A stretch of DNA of 11,256 nucleotides from an uncultured Lachnospiraceae bacterium (GCA_934359535.1 CAKRLN010000060.1:1-11256); one strand, 5' to 3'; shown: positions 1 through 7,531, counted from the stretch's first letter. Numbers and translations: made by a program. Notes: generated by a model not told the origin, from the sequence alone.

Positions 1-555
1 CAGTACGATTACGGAATGAGTGAAAAGCTGGCACTTGAGGTCGGAACAGAAATGTTTTCCGATCCGCTCTGGCAGGAATATGATCTTTGGAATAAGACGG
101 AGGAGGAGATTATCCGCGGCTTTGAGGAAAAGTACAAGGAGCACGGTCCGTATATCCGCTGGTTTATTGAGCACGGTGAGCGGATGAAGGTAGAGCGGCA
201 TGCGGTATGGCGGAAGGTAAAGGAATTAAAGGATGCGGGATATGGGATCTACATTCTTTCCAATTATCCGAAAAGCCTTTATGAGAAGCATATGAAGGGA
301 ACGGAGGTTTTAAAATCCGTAGATGGAGAGGCTGTTTCCTATATGATGCATAAAGCAAAGCCGGGAAAGGAAATCTATGAATATCTGTTTGATACATATG
401 GGCTGGATGCTGCGGACTGCCTGTTTTTTGATGACCGGGCAGAGAATATAAAAGGGGCATACCGCTGCGGCATGGATGCAAAGCAGGTGCTTTCTGAGGA
501 GGGACTGCTTCTTGACCTTGCAGCTCTTTTGAATGGAGGCTTTGAATTGGCATGA
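1..555 (+). CDS. HAD-superfamily hydrolase (YihX-like), 5'-truncated
   Basis: The reading frame is open to the first base of the window, so the gene begins upstream; the ATG at 16 is probably internal. The visible part carries the later HAD motifs, numbered from that ATG: motif II as ILSN (Ser82-Asn83), motif III Lys in KPGKEIY (Lys115), and motif IV as FFDDRAENI (Asp139, Asp140, Asn144). The nucleophile motif I (DxDxT-like) and the start of the cap helix are missing and should lie just upstream. The FFDD-x-x-x-N pattern and spacing resemble the YihX branch of HAD-IA enzymes, which dephosphorylate sugar phosphates such as glucose-1-phosphate, but the substrate cannot be read from sequence. 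It is a soluble cytoplasmic protein. Its TGA stop overlaps the ATG of the following ABC gene (ATGA), so the two are probably translationally coupled. Confidence 0.85.
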   Translation, partial: QYDYGMSEKLALEVGTEMFSDPLWQEYDLWNKTEEEIIRGFEEKYKEHGPYIRWFIEHGERMKVERHAVWRKVKELKDAGYGIYILSNYPKSLYEKHMKGTEVLKSVDGEAVSYMMHKAKPGKEIYEYLFDTYGLDAADCLFFDDRAENIKGAYRCGMDAKQVLSEEGLLLDLAALLNGGFELA

Positions 556-2366
556 GAAAATTACTTGTATATTTAAAGGACTATAAGCTGGAAAGTGTAC
601 TTGGACCGTTGTTTAAGCTGCTGGAAGCATCCTTTGAGTTAATTGTCCCGCTTGTTATGGCAGCAATTATCGATGTTGGAATTGCGCAGGGGGACAAGGG
701 CTACATTGGAAAAATGTTCGCAGTTTTGATTCTGCTTGCAGCAATTGGACTGACCTGTTCGATTACGGCGCAGTATTTTGCAGCAAAGGCAGCCGTTGGA
801 TTTTCTACCAAATTACGTCACGAATTATTCAAGCACATTCAGACGCTTTCCTTTTCCGAGATGGATACGGTTGGAACATCGACACTGATTACTCGGATGA
901 CGAGCGACATCAATCAGGTACAGTCAGGAACTAATCTGGTGCTAAGACTTTTCTTACGATCACCGTTTATTGTGTTTGGTGCCATGCTGATGTCCTTTAC
1001 GGTCAATGTCAAGGCAGCGCTTGTTTTTGTTGTCACGATACCTCTTTTGTCTGTTGTCGTGTTCGGAATTATGGTGGCAAGTATCCCGATGTTTAAGAAG
1101 GTGCAGGCAGCGCTTGATGGGGTGCTTGCAAAGACAAGGGAAAACCTGGAAGGTGTGCGTGTAATCCGCGCTTTTAATAAGGAAGCAGATGAGATTGTGG
1201 ATTTTAAGGGGCAGAATGAGATGCTGACAAGCTTACAGATGCTTGTTGGAAGACTGTCGGCATTTTTAAATCCGGCAACCTATATCATTATCAATGTGTC
1301 GATTATCGCAGTCATCTGGATTGGTGGAGGACAGGTTTATAAAGGAATTATCACTCAGGGTGAGGTCGTTGCGCTTGTCAGCTATATGTCACAGATTCTG
1401 GTCGAGCTCATAAAGCTTGCCAATCTGATTATCAATGTGACAAAATCCATTGCATGCGGAAACCGGATTGCAGAGGTGATGGAGCTTACCCCTTCCATTC
1501 CGAAGAACATCACATCAAAAACCGCGGACAGGGATGCCGTGCAGACAGGAGCAGAAAAAGACGGGAAAGATGCAGGCAGGAGAGCAGAATATCCAAAAGA
1601 AGGAGTTCCTTATGTGGAATTTGAGCATGTCTGCATGACTTATGCAGGAGCTGGTGAGGAAGCGTTAACAGACATAAGCTTTAGGGCGATGAGGGGACAG
1701 ACAATCGGTATTATCGGAGGAACCGGTTCCGGGAAATCCTCGGTTGTGAATCTGATCCCGCGTTTTTATGATGTGTCAAAGGGCTGCGTTAAGGTAAATG
1801 GAAAAGATGTAAGGGATTATGATGTAACGGCACTCCGGGATAAAATTGGAACTGTGATGCAAAAAGCAGTGCTGTTTCAGGGGACGATCCGGGACAATCT
1901 GCTCTGGGGCAATGCAGATGCCACGGATGAGGATTTAAACCGTGCGATCGAAATGGCGCAGGCGGCAGATGTCGTTTCAGGGAAAGAGGGCGGTCTTTCG
2001 TACGAGATTGAGCAGAATGGACGAAACCTTTCCGGAGGACAGAAGCAGCGTCTCACAATTGCGCGTGCGATCGTAAAAGATCCGGATATCCTGATCCTCG
2101 ACGACAGTGCATCGGCACTGGATTTTGCGACGGATGCAAGGCTGCGTGTGGCACTTCGGAAGCTGCAGGACAAAAAAACGATCTTTATTGTATCGCAGCG
2201 GACCTCATCCATCCAGTTCGCAGACCAGATCCTTGTGCTTGACGATGGCCATGCAGTCGGACTTGGCACACATGAGGAGCTTTTGGAGAATTGTGAAACA
2301 TACCGTGAGATCTATGAATCCCAGTTTAAAAAAGAAGATTTAAAGGCAGGTGGTAAAAATGAGTAA
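552..2366 (+). CDS. ABC exporter half-transporter, degenerate-site subunit
   Basis: This 604-residue protein has an N-terminal six-helix exporter domain (about residues 1-310) and a C-terminal nucleotide-binding domain. Between them lies a long charged linker (about 315-350, rich in Lys, Asp and Glu). Walker A is GGTGSGKS (389-396) and the signature LSGGQ (493-497) is canonical. Walker B reads ILILDD, with Asp518 in place of the catalytic Glu, and the switch histidine is Gln549 (VSQR). These two changes mark the degenerate subunit of heterodimeric exporters such as TM287/288 and BmrCD, and the partner is the next gene. The complex would sit in the cytoplasmic membrane and export drugs, lipids or peptides; the substrate is unknown. 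The start overlaps the upstream HAD stop by four bases and the stop overlaps the next gene by eight, so all three are likely one transcript. Confidence 0.93.
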   Translation: MRKLLVYLKDYKLESVLGPLFKLLEASFELIVPLVMAAIIDVGIAQGDKGYIGKMFAVLILLAAIGLTCSITAQYFAAKAAVGFSTKLRHELFKHIQTLSFSEMDTVGTSTLITRMTSDINQVQSGTNLVLRLFLRSPFIVFGAMLMSFTVNVKAALVFVVTIPLLSVVVFGIMVASIPMFKKVQAALDGVLAKTRENLEGVRVIRAFNKEADEIVDFKGQNEMLTSLQMLVGRLSAFLNPATYIIINVSIIAVIWIGGGQVYKGIITQGEVVALVSYMSQILVELIKLANLIINVTKSIACGNRIAEVMELTPSIPKNITSKTADRDAVQTGAEKDGKDAGRRAEYPKEGVPYVEFEHVCMTYAGAGEEALTDISFRAMRGQTIGIIGGTGSGKSSVVNLIPRFYDVSKGCVKVNGKDVRDYDVTALRDKIGTVMQKAVLFQGTIRDNLLWGNADATDEDLNRAIEMAQAADVVSGKEGGLSYEIEQNGRNLSGGQKQRLTIARAIVKDPDILILDDSASALDFATDARLRVALRKLQDKKTIFIVSQRTSSIQFADQILVLDDGHAVGLGTHEELLENCETYREIYESQFKKEDLKAGGKNE

Positions 2367-4113
2367 GGAGAAGAAGACAGGACAGATGGCGGTTATGCGC
2401 AAGGTGCTTCACTATATGAAGCATTATATCCCGCTTCTTGTATTTTCCATTGTGCTTGCGGCAGCAAGTGTTGCACTGACTCTGTATTTTCCAATACTGA
2501 CCGGCCGTGCGATTGACCTGATCCTTGAAAAAGGCCAAGTGGATTTTGATGGCATGCTCGTGATCTTAAGACAAGGTGCCGTTGTTGTCGTGCTTACCGC
2601 TGTTTTCCAGTGGTTTATGAATATCAGCAACAATAAGATGACCTATGGCATTGTCCGGGATATCCGTAAGGATGCCTTTGACAAGATCGAGCAGCTTCCG
2701 CTGAAATACATTGACAGCCATTCCCATGGGGATATGGTAAGCCGTATCATTGCGGATGTTGATACGTTTGCGGATGGACTTCTGATGGGATTTACCCAGT
2801 TGTTTTCCGGTGTGGCAACGATCGCAGGAACATTGATTTTTATGCTGACAATCAATGTGAAAATCACATTTGCAGTTGTTCTCATTACACCACTGTCTTT
2901 ATTTGTGGCAAGCTTTATTGCAAAGAAAACCTATGCCATGTTCCGCCTTCAGACGAAGACAAGGGGCGAACAGACGGCATTAATTGAGGAGATGATCGGA
3001 AACCAGAAGGTTGTCCAGGCATTCAACCATGAAGATGAGGTATTAGAGCAGTTTGACGAGATTAACGGGAGACTTCAGAAATGCTCGCTGCGTGCGATCT
3101 TTTTCTCCAGTATTACAAACCCGTCTACAAGATTCGTAAACAGTATTGTTTATGCGACTGTCGGACTGACCGGTGCACTTTCGGCACTGACTGGAGGAAT
3201 TTCGGTTGGACAGCTTTCCTGTTTTTTAACGTATGCAAACCAGTATACAAAGCCATTTAATGAAATCTCCGGCGTTATCACGGAGCTTCAGAATGCACTT
3301 GCCTGTGCGGCAAGAATCTTTGAGCTGATTGAGGAGGATGCAGAGGTGCCGGATCAGGAGGATGCGGTATCGCTATCCGAAGCAGATGGGAGTGTTTCGC
3401 TTTCCCATGTATATTTTTCCTATGATCCAGAGCAGAAGCTGATCGAGGACTTTAATCTTTCCGTAAAGCCGGGACAGCGTGTGGCAATCGTAGGACCGAC
3501 TGGCTGTGGCAAGACAACGCTTATCAATCTTCTGATGCGTTTTTACGATGCCAATGAGGGAACGATTACGGTAAGCGGCCATAAGATCCAGGAGCTGACA
3601 AGAAAAAGTCTTCGGAAAAATTACGGAATGGTGCTTCAGGAGACCTGGTTAAAGAGTGGTACGATCCGTGATAATATCATTATGGGAAAACCAGATGCAA
3701 CCGAAGAGGAGATGATCGCAGCGGCAAAGGCTTCGCATGCGCATGGCTTTATCAAGCGTCTTTCGGATGGCTATGATACGGTAATTACTGAGGATGGCGG
3801 CAATCTGTCGCAGGGACAGAAGCAGCTTTTATGTATCACAAGAGTTATGCTCTGCCTGCCTCCGATGCTGATCTTGGATGAGGCAACCTCATCGATTGAT
3901 ACGAGAACGGAGATGAAGATCCAGAATGCATTCCTTACAATGATGAAGGGCAGAACAAGCTTTATTGTTGCACACCGTCTTTCTACGATCCGAGAGGCAG
4001 ATGTGATTCTTGTCATGAATCAGGGAAAGATCATCGAGCAGGGAAATCATAAGGAGCTGCTTGCAAAGGACGGCTTTTATGCCAAACTGTATAACAGCCA
4101 GTTTTCCGCATAA
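2359..4113 (+). CDS. ABC exporter half-transporter, catalytic subunit
   Basis: The ATG at 2359 is chosen over the GTG at 2350 because AGGTGG (2348-2353) sits five bases before it. The product is about 584 residues: a six-helix exporter domain (about 1-315) followed by a nucleotide-binding domain. Walker A is GPTGCGKT (379-386), Walker B ends in Asp507-Glu508 with the catalytic Glu intact, and the switch is canonical (VAHR, His539). The signature is altered to LSQGQ (483-487). With the upstream subunit this gives one fully canonical ATP site (its Walker A, Walker B and His plus the partner's LSGGQ) and one degenerate site (partner Asp518 and Gln549 plus LSQGQ), the TM287/288 arrangement. The eight-base overlap with the upstream gene suggests coupled translation and 1:1 stoichiometry. 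No ordinary terminator follows; a palindromic element begins within ten bases of the stop. Confidence 0.95.
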   Translation: MSKEKKTGQMAVMRKVLHYMKHYIPLLVFSIVLAAASVALTLYFPILTGRAIDLILEKGQVDFDGMLVILRQGAVVVVLTAVFQWFMNISNNKMTYGIVRDIRKDAFDKIEQLPLKYIDSHSHGDMVSRIIADVDTFADGLLMGFTQLFSGVATIAGTLIFMLTINVKITFAVVLITPLSLFVASFIAKKTYAMFRLQTKTRGEQTALIEEMIGNQKVVQAFNHEDEVLEQFDEINGRLQKCSLRAIFFSSITNPSTRFVNSIVYATVGLTGALSALTGGISVGQLSCFLTYANQYTKPFNEISGVITELQNALACAARIFELIEEDAEVPDQEDAVSLSEADGSVSLSHVYFSYDPEQKLIEDFNLSVKPGQRVAIVGPTGCGKTTLINLLMRFYDANEGTITVSGHKIQELTRKSLRKNYGMVLQETWLKSGTIRDNIIMGKPDATEEEMIAAAKASHAHGFIKRLSDGYDTVITEDGGNLSQGQKQLLCITRVMLCLPPMLILDEATSSIDTRTEMKIQNAFLTMMKGRTSFIVAHRLSTIREADVILVMNQGKIIEQGNHKELLAKDGFYAKLYNSQFSA

Positions 4114-4121
4114 ATATCTAT
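4114..4121. repeat. Left copy of putative target-site duplication
   Basis: ATATCTAT directly abuts the left end of the palindromic element and begins one base after the ABC stop codon. The identical sequence occurs at 4305-4312. The match extends to nine bases if the following G is counted (4122 and 4313), so the duplication is 8 or 9 bp depending on where the element is taken to begin. Confidence 0.55.
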
Positions 4122-4128
4122 GATGCCA

Positions 4129-4189
4129 GGGTCAAAAGCCTGAAACCACGATGTGCTTGCACAGGAGTGGTTTTATGGCTTAATGACCC
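4129..4189 (+). repeat. Hairpin A of the palindromic element
   Basis: Successive paired blocks are GGGTCA/TGACCC, GCC/GGC, AAACCAC/GTGGTTT and TGTGC/GCACA around a TT loop, with small GA-rich internal loops between them. The outermost GGGTCA could instead pair with the second TGACCC at 4292-4297, giving two mutually exclusive folds. Confidence 0.6.
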
Positions 4190-4191
4190 GC

Positions 4192-4244
4192 CCCGATATG
4201 AGCATAAAAGTGGAGCGTCAGCTTCACGATATGCGAATATTGGG
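4192..4244 (+). repeat. Hairpin B of the palindromic element
   Basis: The paired blocks are CCCG/TGGG, ATAT/ATAT, GCATA/TATGC and GTGGAGC/GCTTCAC around a GTCA loop. The only imperfect pairs are G-T, which are allowed in RNA as G-U. The first internal loop is GA opposite GA, typical of tandem sheared pairs in RNA. This hints that the transcript, not only the DNA, folds. Confidence 0.6.
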
Positions 4245-4246
4245 TA

Positions 4247-4278
4247 GAATTGTGGGAGTACGAAGTACGGAACAATTC
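4247..4278 (+). repeat. Hairpin C of the palindromic element
   Basis: GAATTGT (4247-4253) pairs with ACAATTC (4272-4278), and GTAC pairs with GTAC around a GAA triloop. The internal loop between them is GGGA opposite GGA. Purine-rich loops recur in all three hairpins of the element. Confidence 0.6.
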
Positions 4279-4304
4279 GTATGGCATCTTTTGACCCCAA
4301 CGTC

Positions 4305-4312
4305 ATATCTAT
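4305..4312. repeat. Right copy of putative target-site duplication
   Basis: ATATCTAT follows the right terminal repeat and duplicates 4114-4121 exactly. If the element were removed, the ABC stop would be followed by one copy of this sequence and then the purine-rich leader of the MATE gene. Confidence 0.55.
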
Positions 4313-4350
4313 GTAAGAAAATCTGGAAAAGATAAGAGAGAAGAAAAGAA

Positions 4351-5745
4351 TTGAACGTTACAAAAGAAAGAAGAAAAAGCATCCTATACGATGCGTCAAG
4401 GATTGATTGGGAAAATCCGTTATTTACAAAGGAAGCGCTAAAGGCACTTCTGATTCCGCTTATGATCGAGCAGCTTTTGAATTCATTTATGGGTATGGCG
4501 GATACGATGATGGTAAGCCAGGTGGGAAGTGCCGCGATCTCTGCAGTATCACTGGTGGATTCCATCAATGTGCTTGTGCTTCAGGTGTTTTCGGCACTTG
4601 CAGCAGGTGGCACGATCCTTTGCTCACAGTATCTTGGAAGTGGGAATCTGAAGGATTGTAACCGTACGGCAAGACAGGTTGTTTTTACAATCCTTCTGAT
4701 CTCGACCGTATTAAGTGCAGTGTGTATCCTGTTCCGGAGACCACTCCTTCATCTGGTGTTTGGCCAGGTGGAGGCTGCGGTTATGCAGAATTCAGAGGTA
4801 TATTTTCTAATCACGGCGATCTCATTTCCGTTTATCGGACTATTTGAGGCTGGCTTTGCCTTTTACCGGGCAGGCGGAAACAGCCGTTATCCGATGACGG
4901 TATCGGTGATCTCCAATGCGTTGAATATCGCAGGAAACGCTATCCTTATATTTGGTTTCCAACTCGGTGTCGCAGGTGCGGCGTTATCGACGATGCTCTC
5001 AAGAGCCTTTTGTATGATTGTTGTATTTTACAGCTTAAGAAAGCCGAAGCAGCCAATTGTTCTGGATCATTACCGTGATTTTAAGCCAGAGCTTTCCCTT
5101 GTGAAGAAGATTCTTGCAATCGGAATTCCGTCCGGTATCGAAAACGGCATGTTCCAGTTCGGCAAGCTTGCGATCCAGTCCAGCGTCTCGACGCTTGGAA
5201 CAGCAGCAATTGCAGCACAGGCGATGACAATTATCCTTGAGAACTTAAACGGAGTAGGGGCGATCGGCGTTGGAATCGGTCTTATGACCGTTGTCGGGCA
5301 GTGTATTGGAGCCGGGCGCATCGAAGAAGCAAAATATTATATTGTAAGACTTTGCAAGATCGCAGAGGGTGTGATTATTCTGTCGTGTCTGTTTGTTTTT
5401 GCGATTACAAAGCCGGTGACCTTTTTGGGCGGTATGGAAGCGGAGAGTGCAAAAATGTGCTTCCAGATGGTTGCAGCAATCACAATCGTAAAACCGGTTG
5501 TGTGGGTGTTTGGCTTTATTCCAGGCTATGGACTCCGGGCTGCCGGGGATGTGCGTTTTTCTATGCTTACATCCAGTCTTACGATGTGGTTTTGCAGGGT
5601 GGCACTCTGCATCTATTTAATCCGCGGGCTTGGCTTTGGACCGATGGCGGTGTGGATCGGAATGTTTGCAGACTGGACGCTGCGCGGAATCATTTTTTCA
5701 ATCCGGTTTTTATCCGGAAAATGGCTGCGGCATAAGGTAATTTAG
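4351..5745 (+). CDS. MATE-family multidrug/cation efflux transporter
   Basis: The 464-residue length is usual for MATE antiporters, which use a sodium or proton gradient to expel cationic drugs or metabolites across the cytoplasmic membrane. The sequence is hydrophobic throughout, consistent with twelve helices after a polar N-terminus of about 25 residues. Family signs include GMADTMMVSQVG (48-59) in the first helix region, the loop CSQYLGSGNL (91-100), and FYRAGGNSRYPM (171-182). The start is TTG at 4351: the frame is closed upstream by a TAA at 4333, and the first in-frame ATG falls inside the first helix. A weak purine-rich site (AGAGAG, 4335-4340) precedes it. The lipid kinase gene follows 17 bases after the stop, so the two are probably cotranscribed. 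No clear promoter is seen between the palindromic element and this start. Confidence 0.93.
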   Translation: MNVTKERRKSILYDASRIDWENPLFTKEALKALLIPLMIEQLLNSFMGMADTMMVSQVGSAAISAVSLVDSINVLVLQVFSALAAGGTILCSQYLGSGNLKDCNRTARQVVFTILLISTVLSAVCILFRRPLLHLVFGQVEAAVMQNSEVYFLITAISFPFIGLFEAGFAFYRAGGNSRYPMTVSVISNALNIAGNAILIFGFQLGVAGAALSTMLSRAFCMIVVFYSLRKPKQPIVLDHYRDFKPELSLVKKILAIGIPSGIENGMFQFGKLAIQSSVSTLGTAAIAAQAMTIILENLNGVGAIGVGIGLMTVVGQCIGAGRIEEAKYYIVRLCKIAEGVIILSCLFVFAITKPVTFLGGMEAESAKMCFQMVAAITIVKPVVWVFGFIPGYGLRAAGDVRFSMLTSSLTMWFCRVALCIYLIRGLGFGPMAVWIGMFADWTLRGIIFSIRFLSGKWLRHKVI

Positions 5746-5762
5746 GAAAATGGGGGATTTTT

Positions 5763-6686
5763 ATGTATTATTTTATTGTAAATGTCAGCTCGCGGACGGG
5801 GAAAGCAAAGAAAATCTGGGAAAAGGTACAGCAGGAGCTGAAAAAAAGAGAGGTTATCTATGAGGCATATCTGACGGAATACAAGGGGCATGCCACGGAG
5901 CTTGCAAAAAAGCTCACGGCGGAAGCAGGTAAGCGGGTATCACTGATTGTAGTCGGAGGGGATGGGACTGCCAATGAGGTGTTAAATGGAATCTGTGACT
6001 TTAACAATACGGAAATCGGATTGATTCCGACAGGCTCCGGGAATGATCTTGGCAGGGGACTTGGGCTTTCCGGGGCACTTGAGGAGCAGCTTGACCGGAT
6101 TTTTGTAAAAAAGCAGCTCCGGCAGGTGGATCTTGGTGAAGTCTCCTGGGACCAGGGCGCGGGAAAACGCATTTTTGCGATCAGCTCTGGAATCGGGCTG
6201 GATGCCCAGGTGTGCAAAAAGGCATTGTCCGCCCGGATTAAAAAGGTGTTAAATGCCATGCACCTCGGAAGCCTTACCTATGTGTTTCTTACAGTGGAGA
6301 CACTTTTTACGATGCAGACAGCCAGAGCGGAAATTGATTATCCGGATGGAAGGGTGACGGATTTGCATCATATGATCTGTACAGCAGTCATGAATCTGCC
6401 CTATGAGGGTGGTGGGGTTCCGATGGCACCGGATGCCTCCTTTACAGATGGAAAGCTGTCGATTTGTTCAATCTCTGAAATTCCGAAATGGCGCACCTTC
6501 TTTTGTCTGCCGCGCCTTGTATGTGGAAAACAGGAGGGAATCCAGGGCTTTCGCATGAAGGAGGAACCGGAATTTATGCTCCGGCTCGACAAAAAGATGA
6601 TCGTGCATGCTGATGGGGAAGACTGCGGCATGCATAGCGAGCTTACATACCGGTGTCTTCCAGGGGCACTTCATCTGATTGGTTAG
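5763..6686 (+). CDS. Diacylglycerol/sphingosine kinase-like lipid kinase (YegS/DagK family)
   Basis: The 307-residue protein has the family's nucleotide-binding motif GGDGTANEVLNG (65-76) and the following GSGNDLGR (91-98). These belong to the catalytic domain that transfers phosphate from ATP to a lipid hydroxyl. The C-terminal half is the beta-sandwich part of the fold. Known members include soluble DgkB, which returns diacylglycerol to phosphatidic acid; others act on different lipids, so the substrate is unproven. It would act in the cytoplasm at the membrane face. The start is preceded by GGGGGA (5752-5757) and lies 17 bases after the MATE gene. A lysoplasmalogenase-like gene follows after 67 bases, which suggests a lipid-related setting. 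Confidence 0.92.
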   Translation: MYYFIVNVSSRTGKAKKIWEKVQQELKKREVIYEAYLTEYKGHATELAKKLTAEAGKRVSLIVVGGDGTANEVLNGICDFNNTEIGLIPTGSGNDLGRGLGLSGALEEQLDRIFVKKQLRQVDLGEVSWDQGAGKRIFAISSGIGLDAQVCKKALSARIKKVLNAMHLGSLTYVFLTVETLFTMQTARAEIDYPDGRVTDLHHMICTAVMNLPYEGGGVPMAPDASFTDGKLSICSISEIPKWRTFFCLPRLVCGKQEGIQGFRMKEEPEFMLRLDKKMIVHADGEDCGMHSELTYRCLPGALHLIG

Positions 6687-6701
6687 ATGCCAGATGCTTT
6701 T

Positions 6702-6740
6702 CAAAAAACTGGGAATGGGCAGTATCAGGAAGTTTTTTTG
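6702..6740 (+). repeat. Inverted repeat before the lysoplasmalogenase start
   Basis: CAAAAAACT (6702-6710) is complementary, with one bulged base, to AGTTTTTTTG (6731-6740). The right arm ends at the first G of the ribosome binding site of the next gene. The stem is almost entirely A-T and so weak; it may be a minor attenuator or only composition. Confidence 0.3.
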
Positions 6741-6753
6741 GGGAGGAGATACA

Positions 6754-7419
6754 ATGGAATTATTTGCATTATTTCTGATCTATAGTGTGTTTGTGGCGGC
6801 ATTACTTGCCGTCCTGATAAAAAAGCAGTACAGACGGTTTTATGTGCCAGTCAAGGCAGCCGCAAGCATTGCATTTCTTTTGGCTGCAGTCTATGCCGGC
6901 ATACAGGGCAGCCATGCGATGCTGTTTTCGCTTCTTCCGGCATTTTTTATGTGTTTTTTTGGGGATCTTTTTCTCGGCTTCCACTATATGATCCAAAAGA
7001 AAAAGCTGTTTTTAGCAGGAATACTGACTTTTTTGATGGGACATATCCTGTTCCTTGCAGTATTTTTGCAAATTCAGCCGCTTTCCGTGTGGGATTTTCT
7101 ATTTCCGGTATGTGCGATCGGAATTACAGCAGCCGTTACGGCAAAACGTCATATGGTCTTAGGAGCACTCCGGCCGTATGTTTATGTGTATTCCTTTTTT
7201 GTTGCCATGCTGTTTGCAAAAAGCGTTCATATTTTTCTTGCTATGCCGCAGACCGGAAGTATGATGCGGGCAGCAGGAGCAGGACTTTTTCTTATGTCAG
7301 ACTTTCTGATTCTGTATCTGTACTTTTATGAGCGGCATCCATGGTCGACGCATGGTTGGAATCTAGCACTGTACTACTATGGAATGTTCCTTCTTGCAGT
7401 AAGCCAGATGTATTGTTAG
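6754..7419 (+). CDS. YhhN/TMEM86-family lysoplasmalogenase-like membrane protein
   Basis: The ATG at 6754 is preferred because GGGGAGGAG (6740-6748) stands in front of it; the frame also opens upstream through a TTG at 6679, without a binding site. The 221-residue product is almost wholly hydrophobic with about eight helices. It shows the spaced motifs of the YhhN family: VPVKAAASI near residue 31, FFGDLFLG (Gly70-Asp71), FLMGH (His97), LFLMSDFLI (Ser182-Asp183) and a final aromatic helix with LALYYYGMFLL. Characterised relatives (animal TMEM86B and a Legionella YhhN protein) cleave the vinyl-ether bond of lysoplasmalogens at the membrane. Anaerobic clostridia make plasmalogens, so that activity is plausible. 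The preceding gene is a lipid kinase on the same strand. Some family members may not be lysoplasmalogenases, so the exact reaction is an inference. Confidence 0.85.
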   Translation: MELFALFLIYSVFVAALLAVLIKKQYRRFYVPVKAAASIAFLLAAVYAGIQGSHAMLFSLLPAFFMCFFGDLFLGFHYMIQKKKLFLAGILTFLMGHILFLAVFLQIQPLSVWDFLFPVCAIGITAAVTAKRHMVLGALRPYVYVYSFFVAMLFAKSVHIFLAMPQTGSMMRAAGAGLFLMSDFLILYLYFYERHPWSTHGWNLALYYYGMFLLAVSQMYC

Positions 7420-7501
7420 CGGTGGTATTTCCGGTAATGACAGTGGCAAGTAACATATATCCAAGCAGAAGCTCTGCGATTTTTAAAGAGTCGTTTTTCA
7501 T
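7292..7501 (-). CDS. Candidate small hydrophobic-N-terminus protein, uncertain
   Basis: I do not recognise this family. A 69-codon frame starts at an ATG (7499-7501) with a textbook GGAGG (7509-7513) seven bases before it. The N-terminus is MKNDS followed by a hydrophobic stretch (IAELLLGYMLLATVIT, residues 8-23) that could be a signal or single helix. The rest is polar, Ser/Thr-rich and has no Cys. Only the first 27 codons lie in intergenic DNA; the remainder runs antisense over 128 bases of the YhhN gene and may be unselected. Inverted repeats lie in what would be its leader. It could be a real small peptide, the front of a decayed gene, or chance. No strong promoter is visible. Confidence 0.33.
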   Translation of the reverse strand: MKNDSLKIAELLLGYMLLATVITGNTTANNTSGLLQEGTFHSSTVLDSNHASTMDAAHKSTDTESESLT

Positions 7502-7531
7502 AGGAAGTCCTCCATTTCGTATTGATTGATT

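Larger units (their letters stand above)
4122..4304. mobile_element. MITE-like palindromic element, non-coding
   Basis: The ends form imperfect 17-bp inverted repeats: GATGCCAGGGTCAAAAG on the left (4122-4138) matches the reverse complement of the right end (4288-4304) at 13 of 17 positions, and all four differences are transitions. ATATCTAT stands immediately outside both ends, as expected for a target duplication. Nearly all of the interior folds into three hairpins (4129-4189, 4192-4244, 4247-4278). No convincing coding frame or transposase fragment is present. It lies between the ABC operon and the MATE gene. The seen facts are the repeats and hairpins; calling it a non-autonomous transposable element, or alternatively a mobile structured RNA element, is inference. 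It may also act as the transcription barrier downstream of the ABC genes. Confidence 0.65.

Noticed and set aside
4153..4335. A 60-codon plus frame and overlapping minus frames in the palindromic element
   Set aside because: They lie wholly within paired inverted repeats, have no ribosome binding sites and show no recognisable protein; the sequence is better explained by structure.
5301..5735. A 144-codon plus frame in the second half of the MATE gene
   Set aside because: It is an alternate frame of a clear MATE coding sequence with no start signal of its own.
6679..6753. Upstream TTG extension of the YhhN gene
   Set aside because: The strong GGGGAGGAG sits directly before the ATG at 6754, and the extension would be a non-conserved basic tail overlapping the lipid kinase stop.
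7341..7529. A plus frame bridging the end of YhhN and the intergenic region
   Set aside because: It overlaps the conserved C-terminal helix of YhhN in another frame, and no ribosome binding site precedes it.
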